Of a DNA stretch of 64,000 bases, positions 20,699 to 33,933 are shown in pieces. The number at the start of each line of letters is the position of its first letter. The first letter of the stretch is position 1. The position numbers and the translations under genes were made by a program. The stretch is from Sipunculus nudus (taxonomy: Eukaryota; Annelida; Sipuncula; Golfingiida; Sipunculidae). The DNA is taken from positions 30,629,340-30,693,339 of the forward strand of contig CM049322.1 of assembly GCA_026874595.1 (NCBI GenBank), in the 5' to 3' direction. The notes beneath the pieces were generated by a model that was given only the letters and a program-made list of their open reading frames with translations, did not search any database and was not told the origin of the DNA.

Positions 20699-22480
20699 GT
20701 GTAAACTTCTGATGTTCAAAAGGTTATAATGGGTGAATCGCTAGATACGTTATTTGAATTTAAGTCACTTTATACCTATAAAAAAATAATTCTTTGCCTT
20801 AAAAAAACGAAAAACTGCCCTTTTTCTTCTCTTAAACTTCAGTGATTTTACAAAAAGTTTAACTGTTTAGATGGATGAGAGAAAGAGGTATTAGATGGCC
20901 AATACCACATTCAATCTCTTGCAAACATGTAGTCTTAGTTTCAATCTAATATAAATAATTTGCAGACAAGAAACTAACAAAACACGACTCCACGGCTATT
21001 GATATAAAAATATACCTTTTGCATTTTTCCTCTTCAAATACGATCTGACAATTTGTAAATTGTGAAACTGTTGTAAATGGGTACAGATGTGCAATTTATT
21101 ATATTTTCCCGAGACACAGTTTACAACTGGAAACTCATGAACAATTCAAAGTTGCGACAAATTTTAATGCAGACTTTGAAGTCAGACAATTCATATTATG
21201 TGTATTGTTTTAATTTACAGTTTGTAGCGCGATGATTATATTTATTCATGAGGAATGTGTTACAAGTTCATCAACTCGATTTAGTATAACCGGTCTTCTC
21301 TTCCCTTTCAGAAATTTATATTCAACTAAAGATTCCCCGAAAACCAAAAAATAAAGACGGTGTTTTCGCCTTATTTCACAGTTAAGCATCTTTTAAATAA
21401 AAATATTTTTGTGATCCAGGTAAGCTCAAAATTATTTTGGATTGTTTTTTTTTCTGGTTCTCTTCATAAGTCCGTCTACAACTGTTAAGTAGAGCAGCTA
21501 ACAGACGAATCAACCAACGTCGATAATTACGTGATAATCCTTGCTTCGCAGAGGATTAATTTTTACTCAGCAAATAAAGATTCCTCTGGAGCAAGCAATA
21601 ATTAAGAATATGGAATTCATAGCAAAAGAATAAATGAACTGGACATTTTTTTTCTATCAACCGATTTATAAATAAAAAAATAAGACTTGGGTATATTAAT
21701 ACTCTCTTTTGAAGTTATGGTATAGAGAACATTAGATGTGAGCACAAGTGCCCAACTATGTAAACATTTCATTCATTATTTAATCTCAAATAATTGATCA
21801 GTCATAAAATAAAGACACAACTACATATAAACATTTAAGTGCATTAAACATCATTGAAATATACGTCCGAAGTATAAAATGCATTTCTTTCGTTGGCATA
21901 TTTATGCATTATCGTTTACATATTTATTTGGTAATTTATACATTTGTAATCGATTATAAATCTTCCATAAAACGATGCTTTAGGTATTAAACATTGTCAG
22001 TTTACTAAAGTGTCTCGTACCGTTTTGTACATTTTTCTTTTAAAGAGCGACAAGGACAAATAATTTCAAAACAGGTTCCCCGTTGAGAATTCCAACTAAT
22101 ATATACAGCCAAAATCCAGGTCAACCATACATGTTATTTATGACGAGGCAGTAAATTTCCACTGCCTATCATAAAAGTCAAATGCTATGATGTAAGTATA
22201 TTCAGACACTGTTTATTATTTTTTTTTATTTGAATGATATTTTGACCTTTTGTTTAAAAGAGCAAATGATTTTTATTTCTATGTGAAAAAGGAGGTAAAA
22301 AAGGCTTGCTTTCTATTTAAACGCCTTATCATGTTCACAAGCAAGGTGTCCAAGCCCAAGGACAGCTGGAGCGTTGCATGAGAAATGCTTGAGGGAGCCA
22401 TGGTTGATAGATTCTGTAATTTGAATTTTTAAACGTCTCTAACCAATGTTGGAAAATGCCCAATTATTTATTTAAAAATA
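20696..22480. other. AT-rich stretch without gene
   Basis: No domain-bearing open frame, splice pair or dispersed repeat was recognised. Local features are short A/T runs only. Confidence 0.4.
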
Positions 22481-22489
22481 CAAAAGGAC

Positions 22490-22640
22490 CTAGGGCCACA
22501 ATGGTCCCCGGACATATGCTAACCATGAGTGTGGGGCAGCAGTGATGGTGCGGGACTGACGGATTGAAGGACAGACGGACGAAAGGACGGAGGGACTGCC
22601 AGACGCGGACCATTTTAGTAGTCCTCTCACCTAACGGCGG
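22490..22640 (-). repeat. reverse-oriented repeat head with GGACGGA/GACGGAC tract
   Basis: GGACAGACGGACGAAAGG and GACGGAGGGACTGCC near 22570-22600, with 'GCGGACCATTTTAGTAG' after it, mirror on the opposite strand the 'GGTCCATTGTCCGTCGTCCATCC' heads of families P and K. It is probably a minus-strand copy of a related repeat whose body is not obvious here. Confidence 0.4.
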
Positions 22641-22812
22641 GGAAATAAAAAGATGCCTGATCTTTATGTAGACATGCTTTCTCCTAACGATTCCTTGGGT
22701 TTTACAACTTTTGATTTTTGTTGAAAGGGCAATATTTGTATGACGCCAACTGAAATAATGTTGAGAAAGTCTTCTCTGATAAGAAATGATAACAATATTT
22801 CCACCCTGGAAT

Positions 22813-22830
22813 GGGGGGGGGGGGGGGGGG
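22813..22830. repeat. poly-G run (18)
   Basis: Eighteen G followed by AGGAGGGG; similar runs occur at 29382, 35685, 53052 and 55210. Confidence 0.9.
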
Positions 22831-23356
22831 AGGAGGGGTCTTCAGCCCCAATAGCTTCCCCTCTAGATCCACAACATTGGAACGATGCTATCTAACGTTT
22901 CGTTCTTTATAAAAGTGGTGTCTCAAGGGCGGGGTCGTGTTATCAAAGGTGTGGGTCAAATTAGATATTCTTCGTCTCTTTATTTTATATTCTGAATAAT
23001 AGGCCCAATGATAATATAATAATTAAGTATTTTTTGCATGCAGATGTAAAATTTTAATGCTGTACAACTATTTAGCTCAGCATACACAGATATAATCTAG
23101 ACGGGATCATGGGTTGGTCCTGGTACAGATATATTGATCAGTGTCACGCCACTGCGGTGACACAAGGATGCATGGAAAACCTGAACTCTGTTATTCATGA
23201 ATAGGGCAATACAACACGACTTGCTCTCTGACTTGCCCCATCAGTCTGTGTGATTTATGCATTTGCGGTTTCTGTTTTATTTGAAATAAGGTATAAGGCC
23301 TATGGCTTTAATATGTTAAATCCTAGTCTGCTGACCTGGTGCTCTTCAATATGTTT

Positions 23357-23357
<1 letters not shown>

Positions 23358-23401
<44 letters not shown>

Positions 23402-23422
23402 ATATATATATATATATATATA
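23358..23422. repeat. compound (CT)n-CG-(CTA)-(TA)n microsatellite
   Basis: About 20 CT units, then CGC and 11 TA units. The junction CTCTCTCGCTATATATA is the same as at 36620-36640. Confidence 0.95.
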
Positions 23423-23491
23423 ATCTAAAATATACAAGTATTTGGTTGGTAATCGATGAATAACACTGATCCTCGATTCATTGCTGGTCCT

Positions 23492-23493
<2 letters not shown>

Positions 23494-23558
<65 letters not shown>
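23494..23558. repeat. (TA)n microsatellite
   Basis: About 32 TA units followed by (TTTA)3. Confidence 0.95.
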
Positions 23559-23562
<4 letters not shown>

Positions 23563-23644
23563 TTATTTATCAGTTGTATCTAATAAATTGTTATATATTA
23601 AAAATAAAAATAAACTTTACTATGTTACTGTGAAAGATGTGTAA

Positions 23645-24340
23645 AACATAACCCTATCGTTTTGTTTAAATTTATTTTGTGGCGTTTTTGCCCTGGCCTT
23701 TGCAAAGACACTACTCTCCGACAATGATCCCTGCAACCAAAACAACATTTAACTTGGCATCATCTCTGTGATAACCTGAAAAAAGGAGTAATGTCTGAGT
23801 TCCCTGCTGCTCTCATCACCAGGACGCCAACAATTCTGTACGAATGCTATGTAGAGAGTTTATCAATAAGACACTTCTCCAAAAGAAACTGTATCAAGAT
23901 GTGTTATTATGGTGAAAGTGCATGATTGTGATTGACTCTGAGATCAAATGACTAATGTGAGAGTGTTTGCTACATATATTACACTATTCTATTGTCAAAA
24001 TGTATGTGGTAACCTTGATATATAAGTGGATATTAAAAATGAATATGAGAAACTGATTTGTACCACATATAATTTCTTTAGTTAATTGTATGTACCGTGG
24101 AAGTCGCATCTATATGGTAATGTAAATGAGATTTTTTCGCAACAGCTGTAATTATTCTTTGGTAAAAAGTGAAGCTCATTAAACTCTATGTAATTTTGAT
24201 GATAAAATTATTGATGTAAGGCTGTGATAGTGATTTATGTTTCAATTAACACATTAAGTTCTGAGAAATGTTTGTCGGAGTACAAAAGTCATCAAGATAA
24301 TAAAAAAAATAACGTAAAACTAATAAAAACTAAAATCGGT
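23645..24340. other. stretch without recognised gene
   Basis: Mixed AT-rich sequence. The frames here carry no domain and no convincing splice pair. Confidence 0.35.
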
Positions 24341-24351
24341 TATTGGGCCAA

Positions 24352-24470
24352 GCCCATCTGCAGACGGGCCAGAAACTGCATGGTATCAAATCCGTTATTG
24401 GGCTGCCCATCTGCAGATGGGCAGCCCAATAACGGATCCTCATATGGTCCAAGCCCATCTGCAGATGGGC
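24352..24470. repeat. three tandem palindromes around CCCATCTGCAGATGGG
   Basis: Palindromic modules are centred near 24360, 24413 and 24461, about 50 bp apart. The middle one is a perfect 48-bp palindrome (24390-24437), centred on CTGCAG with arms beginning ATCCGTTATTGGGCTGCCCA. The third is a perfect 18-bp GCCCATCTGCAGATGGGC (24453-24470). The first has one mismatch (24352-24369). Flanking 'GGNCCAA' and 'GGGCCAGA' repeat directly. The two short frames overlapping it, one per strand, are products of the symmetry. Confidence 0.85.
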
Positions 24471-24540
24471 CAGATCCGCAAACGGGCTCCAACATATATA
24501 GATACATTCAACTCTGTGGTACCCCACAGTAGGACTTGGA

Positions 24541-27288
24541 ATAAACGATCGAGGTTCATATTGTAAAAACTTTGTCCTTTCATTTATTTGCCCATCAATG
24601 TCAAATATTTTTACAAGATTTCGCGATTGATATGTAATTTGACGTAAGAAATAACAACAGCTCTTAAATTTTCCTTTGATGGTTGAAGCATGCTTGAGTC
24701 ATTATGTTTTCTCAGAGAATCAGCATGAATGTGTGTCGTTACTTGGTCACCCTGAAGCAACGTACACTTAAATGGGTTTGGCAGGTCACGGAATCAAAAA
24801 CCTCTCATTTAATGGTCCTTATATTGAACTTATGTACCATTGGTTGGCATGTCAATATTTTTCTGATCACTGAAAAAATTGCAACACCCGTATGTATAGA
24901 AGATGAAAATTACTAATTTTCCACCAGTAATTTTTATATATTGTTATTTCATCGGCTTTTTTATTTATTTAGTGGACCATTTCTGTATATATTATAATAA
25001 TACATATCACTGATTTTCGTATGGTGGTAACGTGTAATCCATATCTTATTTATGATAAAGTACAATCAGAATGTTATAATGTATGATAATTTTATAATTT
25101 TGCTAATTTCAAATAATTCAATAATATAGTCAAAATATTTAATTTCGTCAAATATATATATGGGCCAATAAAATATGATGTAATAATATTATATAAAACA
25201 TAATACATGTATCTTTATAGGTAAACTTTAATAAATATATGGATGGTGTGTTATCCGCCTTATGTGTATAGAGGGTCACAATAAAACATTTTATTAATAA
25301 AATTCAGTGCAAATTTAATAAATATATTTCAATGCAGTATTATGTATTTACACATGTATATAATATAATTTATTATAACAACATAATACAGTAAAATCTA
25401 ATTTTCATTATAATCAACAATGACGATTGCTTTCCTCCTGTGTATTTTCTATACGGAGTTTTATTCAAATACAATTTTTTTATGTTTTTACGTAATCTAT
25501 CACCACAAGTCACTATTATATCATGGTTATGGCTGCAGTCGGGAGCGCTGTCAGTTAAAATAGAAGCGAGTCAGTTTATCTAGGTCAGTGCTTGGCCTTT
25601 TCACATTAGGATACATGCCATTGATCTCATAGTCCGTCATACTAGAAACCTCTGGATTTGAGGCCCATAATATATTAATTAATAAAAAATATGATGACGC
25701 ATATTTAACAAGGGCAGTTAAGTCCAATAAATGTCAACACAGGTTAGGTTATACTTTATGAATAATTTAATGGCAATTAATTTTTTTCTGAATCCATGCC
25801 AATTTTTAGCAGAACTGAATTGAATCAGCAGTGGTGCTCGTTCGTTGTTTTCAATTAACATTAATACATACATACATATATATATTTTTATATATTTATG
25901 TCACTATGTAGTTATGAATGGCAAATGTATGTATATAAATTAATACTAATTATAATAATAATGATTATTATAATAAGAAACCAAGAAATTTACATCTAGA
26001 ATATTGAGGTACAATAAAATATAAAGGTTTTATATCCTCTAATAGGACTGGAAAGAAGGTGTGTTTTAGTGGGCTTAAAGTTAAATTTTACGTTTTCTTA
26101 AAATATCTTGACGAATAGAAGTCGGAACTTGTGCGCCCATGCAGTTCATATAGGCCTACAGTTAGGTGTATGCTTTGTTTATAAAACTAGGACGCGCGTG
26201 TATATACCCAGGTTCGGCCAATATACTTCAACATGCTATCCAGCGTGGGTTATAAAAATACACGATAAGACAACACGAAGGAATCCATTTTACGGCCCTT
26301 ATCACTAACACTTACAGATAAACACTGAGACATGGGAGTCATGACGACCTCATTTGTCTGAACCTACAACATGCCATTACAAGTGATTTATACCACAGGC
26401 GCTTGAATTCGGTTTAATTTGAGACTCCAGTATTAAGTAAATTATAAAGAGATGGAGCATATAGTACGAAAAACGCTGGGAAATGTCAGACAAGTAAAGT
26501 TATAAGGAAATGTCCCAGAAAAGTAACAAATTTAACTGAAATATACACTAAGAGCAATATAAGCCCCTGTGATTGTACGCATTTTATTTAAGTTTGTCCC
26601 TTGTTACCATTTAAATTGTTTGTAGGTGTGCATATCGATCAGTTTGCTGAAAAAAAATATATATTTATCAATATATATATCACTTTATACATGTTTATAT
26701 GCAAACACATGCATGCATGCCAAATATAATCGCTATGCACACCTTTTAACGATTCACTTGAATTTCATGTCATAAAATACTAAACAGAGCATTGACGACA
26801 TGTATTTATTATAACAACAACAAAAAGCCGCGTCGCCATGGGAGTCGCCTCAAGGGCGCGTCGCTAAGGGAACCGAAGCAAACAAACCAAAACGGGAATC
26901 CCCTTATCCTGACCCTGCCCTGTCCTTGGATTATTGAATGGTCTATTGACTGTTCTGTATGTCAAAAATACACATTCATGCCATACGAAAATACTTTTTA
27001 TCTTGGCTTGTCTTGTTGTTTAGAGACAGGCCTATGTAGTTATTTACACTGCAGGGCTCCAGGAGAGCTATAGGTAAACAGATTTAGGGGCCCGCTGATC
27101 AAGTAAACTTAATTTTAAACTGAGCCCGACAAACATGTTTATGGAAGGCTGACGTGTGTTCGATTGTTTATATATTAGATCATTTTTAGACTAAATGTGG
27201 ATAAGGAATTTTTGGCACACCTCTAATATGAACGTTTATGTTCCATAGCTAGGAGAGGGTGTGGTCCTTGAAAACTAGGCCCTATATA

Positions 27289-27291
<3 letters not shown>
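24541..27291. other. AT-rich stretch without gene
   Basis: No exon or repeat family recognised. Dense TATAT and AATAA motifs occur between 24930 and 26000. The frames at 26108-26308 and 26792-27073 have no domain or splice support. Confidence 0.4.

Positions 27292-27345
<54 letters not shown>
27292..27345. repeat. (TA)n microsatellite
   Basis: About 27 perfect units. A minus-strand frame through it gives only alternating Ile-Tyr. Confidence 0.95.
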
Positions 27346-27347
<2 letters not shown>

Positions 27348-28189
27348 TTTCACCTGTAACCCTCACCCTCCCGCGGTCAAATATCGATTTCCACTCTGAC
27401 CAGTTTTTAACAGTATTGTGAGGCACCATTGGCATAATGAGTATTTATTCATGAATGCAAATTTAACAGAATAAACGGCTAAATTTGAAAGTAAAAATGG
27501 AAATACAAATCTAGGCGTAATTTAATCCGATACTTTATCGGTTGACACCCTTGCTGCAGAGAGAATGTGCAAGGCCCGCAGATCCACAGTATAGTTTATA
27601 GGCCTTTCCTTCAGCAAACACATGTATTGAGCATGCATGGCGGAAACTACCAGTAACACGAGTTAGTGTTAAACTGCGCCAGAATGAATTCACATCAGCT
27701 TGGCCTGGCTCCAGGACCGTGTACACTAGTCTACAGATCCGATGATTGCATAACTGTCTACTAGGAAAAACCCGATGGGTTCAGCACTGTGTAGGCCTAC
27801 AGTGTGATATAATGTATAACTATGTCTTTTTTGTCTTTCTACGAATCGCCATGTCCGCTCTATATGTGTCAACTTTTTATTGCTGTCGCGCGTTATAATT
27901 AATGTGTGTTACCTAGTAATGAAATTTGCAGTCACCATGTAACCTGATCATCTATAAATGGATATGCTCGGTAAATATCTATTTCACATTCCTAAAAATA
28001 AACCGCACCTGGTATTTCAAGCATTTATGTTCTGAGAATGTGAACTCAGCCTGGTGCTATGAAGCTGGGTGAAAATAAAATAATTATGGCAATTATTCCA
28101 TAATATGACTGACGTGGTATTGTTGTCCGGCACTGACCCTTTGGCTTTGCGAACTGTGACAGTGAGTCATCCTAACATTTGTTAAAATA

Positions 28190-28192
<3 letters not shown>

Positions 28193-28261
<69 letters not shown>
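28193..28261. repeat. (TA)n microsatellite
   Basis: About 34 perfect units. Confidence 0.95.
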
Positions 28262-28263
<2 letters not shown>

Positions 28264-28783
28264 AATAAAGGGGAAACTATCATAGAGCACTCTAATAGTT
28301 GTTTATTGCAGGAAACCTGTAGATTAATTTATATAAATATATTTGTATATATATATATTTATATATACACAATTAACTTAGCACAATAATATAATTTACA
28401 AAGAATTGCTTTAATAAACGATCATAGTTATATAACATATATACCTAACCAGGACTAGTATGTTGTTATTGCGGCACTATCTCACTCCTTATTGTCAAAT
28501 ATTTATGAAACATGATCAGATAAAAGCATTTTTCAGACGCTGTAACTAAATACTTGTAAAAATAACCAACATATATCACGGTACATCTTATCCTCTGATT
28601 AAGATTTATGTTAGACTAAGTCTGGATCGAGTCGTTTTCTGTTTGAAATGTCACTTCTTCGCAGCATTTTGCAGAGTAAATCATCGTAGAGTTTATGCCG
28701 TCATCCTCCAATCCCTAAAGTCACAGAGCAAATCTACAACAAATGTAAAATAAGTTAAAGAATAGAAAATTTTGCAAATTAAT

Positions 28784-28802
28784 AGAGGGCGCCACCTGAC
28801 CG
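28784..28802 (+). promoter_or_regulatory. CTCF-like motif 1 of 9
   Basis: AGAGGGCGCCACCTGACCG aligns to the 19-bp consensus shared by the nine sites and has the AGAGGGCGC core known from animal CTCF sites. GGAAGTTTTA follows about 67 bp downstream, as at site 5. Confidence 0.4.
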
Positions 28803-29063
28803 CGCTACAGTCCTAAGGCCTTGCCAAACACCAAAATGGACTTCGGACAAGGAAGTTTTATTATCAGCTCATGAACAAGGGGTCCTTGTTAACGGCTGTC
28901 ATCTTATGATGATATAGAGCTCTCATAAAGGAGGTTAAACAGAATACGCCTATTTGTGAAAACTGACCTTTATGGCATCTCGAAGTTTGTTGGCGGCTTG
29001 CCGGTATAATTTGGGTCACTCTTATATTTACCTACTTTTATAAAGACGCTTACTTCAGCAATA

Positions 29064-29066
<3 letters not shown>

Positions 29067-29143
<77 letters not shown>
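29067..29143. repeat. (TA)n microsatellite
   Basis: About 38 perfect units, among the longest in the window. Confidence 0.95.
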
Positions 29144-29148
<5 letters not shown>

Positions 29149-29381
29149 GTGATCTGGTGCTTGGCATGAATAATTATAAATATATTATTTTTAAGAGTTT
29201 ATACAGCAGTATATGTATATTCTGTCCAAATACAGTAAAAAAAACTCGCTTAACCGAAACCTCTTGAAAAATAAGTAAAAAAAAAGAGACCATAATCGCA
29301 GTCCAATCGGGCCGATTGTAATATAAGGGTGGCCATATTATTAGGGTTGGAATATCCTGTTTCAGGGACCGGTCATGTTAT

Positions 29382-29399
29382 GGGGGGGGGGGGGGGGGG
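29382..29399. repeat. poly-G run (18)
   Basis: Eighteen G between ATGTTAT and CATATTG. Confidence 0.9.
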
Positions 29400-31589
29400 C
29401 ATATTGTATTGAGATGACGTCGTCCGGGGTTCTGCTTTATATTACACCAAGACATTATATTATTTACATTTAACAATTTGTAGTAATTTTGCATCGGACG
29501 TTGCTTTCTTTTGGGGGAGTGTATGGTGATATTTGAGCTGTTCATTGAATTAGGGAACCGTAAACAATTTGATTTTCATATACCATGCCTGCAGCCTGAG
29601 AGAGAGAGAGAGAGCGGGTATTTAATTTAACTATATATATGTTTAATTTATACTTCTGTATTGTACAATATTATCTTAAGCTTCATCTTTCATTTATCAG
29701 AAAAATTTGATCAATAAACATAATCAAACAATTATCAACACTTTACTGGTAATAAGATACACCATGAAAATGGTGACGATAATCACGTAATTCAGTTGTA
29801 ATTTACATGCACCGCTTGAAAATAGGCTAATCAGCAGTGTAAACACAGGAAAAGTGGTCCGAACATGTATACATAAGTTTATTTTATGGATATCCCCCTT
29901 TTTAAGCAAAAGAGAACTTTTAGAATTAAGCTATATAATTCATTTAATTTCTTATATGATGCGTTGTATCCGATATTTTCCTCCCAGTAGGATCCTCTTG
30001 AATGATAGTTTAATGTATGTACAACTATTTTATTTTTGTTCTTGTTATTATATATTATTTTTATTATTAATAATAAATCATATAATAATCATTTTAATCT
30101 GATTCAGAAAGACAAATTATATTTTACCTGCATGCCAGGCTGGAACAACGAATTAAGGCACACGATAAGTTTACCTAGTATACCTAGGCTTCTCGGGTAT
30201 TTCTGTGTTTATGTGATTAATTCATATAATATTGTATAATTCGTTTTTATTATATTTCTGTAGACATGTTTTGTATAACTGCAGTTTAAAAAATCAAAAT
30301 CAAAAACATGAATCTGTGTCAGTGATTAAATCTGACGTCCAAATGAATGGTAACATATACATTATAATTTATAATTATAATATTGATTATATTCATAATT
30401 CGTTATATAAAGCAATGTGAGCAGGGGACACACATATACACGCACCAAAACATCCTCTCTCTCTCACACACACACACATAGTATCAGATGGTCCCTTGTA
30501 ATGGCACAGGGACTATATTTGGTATATTTGAAATAAAAGTGTAATTTATTTAGAGAAGTAAGATGGTTTACGTCAGAATGAACAATGGCAAATGTATTAA
30601 AACTGTTTCAGCACATGTGCATACGTAACATGTACATACACGTCCTAAACCCGGACGTGTGATTATGTATAGATATATAGATCTAAGATGTGAAGATACA
30701 GACAATACACTGCTGTTTATATCAGTTTTATAACCAATGTATATGTTTTAAATAGCTGCTGTTCCCAGATCTGGATATTGTTAAAGTTGTCGTGCGAATA
30801 ATACAGTTTGACTATTATTTTAACATCAGATATACATTTTTTATCTTCCTCATGCATGCAAGATTCGTACCTAATTACAGTAAAATTTGAGTGATAGAGT
30901 AAAAAAAGGATGAATATAACAGACTGTGTACACACGGCCCACCCCAAATGTAGTGTAATTTTTTTTCTTTTCGATAAATCACATGCCAGATTGGATGTGT
31001 TATATATGGTGAAACTTTGGCTTTATAAACACACGGGAAATAAGACCTATTTGGAAGTGAAACAATGTGTCACAGTTCAATCCCATCTCAAACCGTATAG
31101 CCAGCATTATCAACAATTCAGCGTCCCTGAGTATCATTTTAAGACTTGTATACGCAGACGTGCCAAATCTCACGCCATTATGGGGCGAGACTCGCACATT
31201 TATCCCTTCCCTGCCGCTCAATTAAGTTTGTTTGCTCAAAGGGACTTAAATTTATAGCTTTCTGTGGTGGAAGGTTTGCTAAGACCAAATTAAAGTTATT
31301 AAGGTTGTAACATCTGACTTGCAAACATGCATGTTTTTATATTCGTCATTGACGTATAATGCAGCTTGTGATTGCATTACTAACTTAATGTATGTGGACT
31401 CATGCTTCAGGTATGTTATCAAACGGCTACGAAATGTTACCAAATTCAAGCACAGAGTGTCACACATAGGCCTACTAGTATATACACGGCTTCAGTTTTA
31501 TATCACACATGATAAAGAAACTGTTCCGCAACACATAAATTTACACATTACACACATACACACATATATTATATATAAACATTATATAT
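29400..31589. other. AT-rich stretch without gene
   Basis: Several open frames of 60-115 codons (such as 30910-31257) overlap each other on both strands, with no domain and no codon regularity. No repeat family match. A short (GA)n at about 29599-29616 and (AC)n near 30466 are the only simple repeats. Confidence 0.4.
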
Positions 31590-31757
31590 ACATATCATAA
31601 ATCTATATTTTACATATATATCATAAATATTTTTTTCTGTATATATCATAAATACATATTCTATATATATATATATATATCATAAATATATATAATTTAT
31701 ATATATCATAAATGTACATTCTATTTATATCATAAAAATATATTCTATATATTTTAT
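31590..31757. repeat. AT-rich minisatellite (ATATATCATAAAT units)
   Basis: Five or six degenerate units of about 30-40 bp share ATATATCATAAATAT and ATTCTATATAT, ending just before CTCF-like motif 2. Confidence 0.8.
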
Positions 31758-31771
31758 GACACGTTTTGCAC

Positions 31772-31790
31772 AGATGGCGCTCTATTACGG
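31772..31790 (+). promoter_or_regulatory. CTCF-like motif 2 of 9
   Basis: AGATGGCGCTCTATTACGG. The AGATGGCGC core fits CTCF sites of insects and vertebrates, and the 3' TTACGG matches the shared extension (TTACAG at site 8, TCACGG at site 5). CAC precedes it. Confidence 0.38.
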
Positions 31791-32319
31791 TTAGTGGCAC
31801 ACCCTATGGAAATAAATGCGCTCTCGGATAAAAAAAAAATAATCATTTGAATTGGAACAGAGAATGGATCGATTCAGTCAAACAGATACAAGTACTAGCT
31901 GTTACATGGTTATTTATGTTTTTGTGACAAGCTATTTGCCAGTAACATAACGACGCAGTGTATCTTACCCTTGACACTCGTGACCTGGAATTTCCCAAGT
32001 TCTTTACGCTATGTCCCAACCTTCACCGTGGCCACCTGGGAATTCCCAAGTTTATCAGACGACCTTCTAAATATTACGTATTGTTTAGGCCGCCATTTCA
32101 TGCGACACACGAAATGGTTGTCTCCATGCAATTATTGATGTTATATTTATTTAAGAAAACATTACATTTGGAAAATTATTATCCCATTCCCCCCTCCCAC
32201 TCCTGAAAGATATTTAAATGTTCATTCTTTGCCCCAATAACAGATCGTACGGGATTTTTGTTTCTTTTATAATTTAAAGCTGGCACTGTTCATTGGGTAA
32301 ATAAACAGGAAGATAGTCA

Positions 32320-32338
32320 GATGATGATGATGATGATG
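32320..32338. repeat. (GAT)n microsatellite
   Basis: Six GAT units. Confidence 0.9.
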
Positions 32339-32614
32339 TATATTTGTCTAATTAAAACCGTATCATATTAGTTATTTTTAAATGCGCGGGTAATTGAATG
32401 GCCATTGCCCTAAATAACATTTGTTTGTGTGTGTTTGTGAATTTGAAATTACCTGTCTTAGAATAGAAATGTATATTGTAGGGCTGGTTTTGCTTGCACA
32501 TATTGTTCCAGAGAAATAACAGTCATATCGATTGTTTATATACATATACACTCTCACACAGATCCATGTGTATATGCGTCTTCAACATTACATAGAGGTA
32601 TAATATAGCATTTT

Positions 32615-32616
<2 letters not shown>

Positions 32617-32668
<52 letters not shown>
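32617..32668. repeat. (TA)n microsatellite
   Basis: About 25 units, 20 bp upstream of CTCF-like motif 3. Confidence 0.95.
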
Positions 32669-32670
<2 letters not shown>

Positions 32671-32689
32671 TTGTAACTTATACTCCAGC

Positions 32690-32708
32690 AGGTGGCGCCA
32701 GGTGACGG
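32690..32708 (+). promoter_or_regulatory. CTCF-like motif 3 of 9 (best match)
   Basis: AGGTGGCGCCAGGTGACGG preceded by CCAGC, so the full core reads CCAGCAGGTGGCGC, an essentially perfect match to the known animal CTCF consensus (CCASYAGRKGGCRS). It shares the 3' TGACGG with the other sites. Confidence 0.5.
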
Positions 32709-33292
32709 TGTGCATGAGTTTGAAAGAGGAAGTTTTCTTTTATTTATGTATGGCGTGTTTTCAAAGAAAATACACGCGCCCTTATTGAACGAGTCATAAG
32801 AAAGCTTATTAAATTTCCTCTTGCGTGACCTCATCGTCCCATAAACTCGCGGCTTTTCTATTATATTGATTTATACTACCCCATGGCTGAGAAGGAAACT
32901 GAACGATTAGGTCATCATTCCTTTAAGGATGTTTGTGAAAAGATTTGAAAAGTAAAAGGACTCTGTTTGTGGTTTTATGATCGTCATCAAAGCGTTTTCC
33001 AGAGAAGGATACATTACACGTCAGCACTGTCTTGATAAAGTACATCCGCTATCAAAGTAATGACCTGTTTGCGGTCATTGGCTCAGACGTGGAGCATTAG
33101 TCATTTGGTTACTATTTGTTACTTCCCTTATAGCCTTCGTACACAAAATGCTTACTCATGGTGTCTTTTAATGAGGTATATACAATGTTACCACAAGATA
33201 TTAAATAAATAACAGACGATTTTCATCTGGATTTTACACCAGTCATAGCCGTTACCAAGAATACAAGAAACTTTCTGTCTTTCTGCTCCCCT

Positions 33293-33306
33293 CCCCCCCC
33301 CCCCCC
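33293..33306. repeat. poly-C run (14)
   Basis: Fourteen C followed by nine A. Confidence 0.9.
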
Positions 33307-33426
33307 AAAAAAAAACGTACACAGGCTTTATTTATATAAGGATTATACATTTTTACCAATCATCCACGTTTATCCTGGAATTAAGCAAAAAGCCTGTAAT
33401 ATTTATTTGTTATTCATTAGTTCATC

Positions 33427-33586
33427 GCTCTCACAAAGAAAGCATTATGTGTGGAACTTCCGTAATACAATAAACCTCACATAAAGAAAGAATTCTGTGT
33501 GGATTTTCTCTAATTCAATAGACCTCTGACAAAGGAAGCATTCTGTGAAAAACTTCTTAAGTATAAGAAAACCTCTCACAAATGTA
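33427..33586 (+). repeat. ~48-bp minisatellite, 3.5 copies
   Basis: Units begin CTCTCACAAAGAAAGCAT, CTCACATAAAGAAAGAAT, CTCTGACAAAGGAAGCAT and CTCTCACAAATGTAAC at about 33428, 33476, 33524 and 33573, each continuing 'TCTGTGTGGAACTTC..TAATACAATA'. Confidence 0.8.
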
Positions 33587-33914
33587 ACCTAACATTCCTC
33601 TGATATTTTATTTATTGAAATTAGATAAAAGTTATTTTAAGATTAAGAAAACACATTTTCACAGGTGACAACAGTTGCACAGCTGGCAACTGGCTCCGAT
33701 AATTTAAAGAATAAATCGAGGTTTGTATATTCATGGATTTTCTTTCGCCTCTGTCAGATAACCTGAATTCAAAATAAATTTTATGTATCTAATATTATAA
33801 ATAACACATGTCACTTTCTTTTAGAATTTTACCTATTGTTAATAGTATTAATTTTCTTGACTCAATTAAATTCCTGCAATAACTTAATCTTCTCAATGAG
33901 GGGAATCAAGCACT

Positions 33915-33933
33915 AGGTGGCAGCACCGGACGG
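33915..33933 (+). promoter_or_regulatory. CTCF-like motif 4 of 9
   Basis: AGGTGGCAGCACCGGACGG, preceded by GCACT. The core CACTAGGTGGCAG fits the CTCF consensus, and the 3' GGACGG extension is shared. Confidence 0.42.

Noticed and set aside
23135-23160. Small hairpin GTGTCAC...GTGACAC
   Set aside because: Seven-bp stem with nine-base loop is within chance for 64 kb, and it has no repeat partner.
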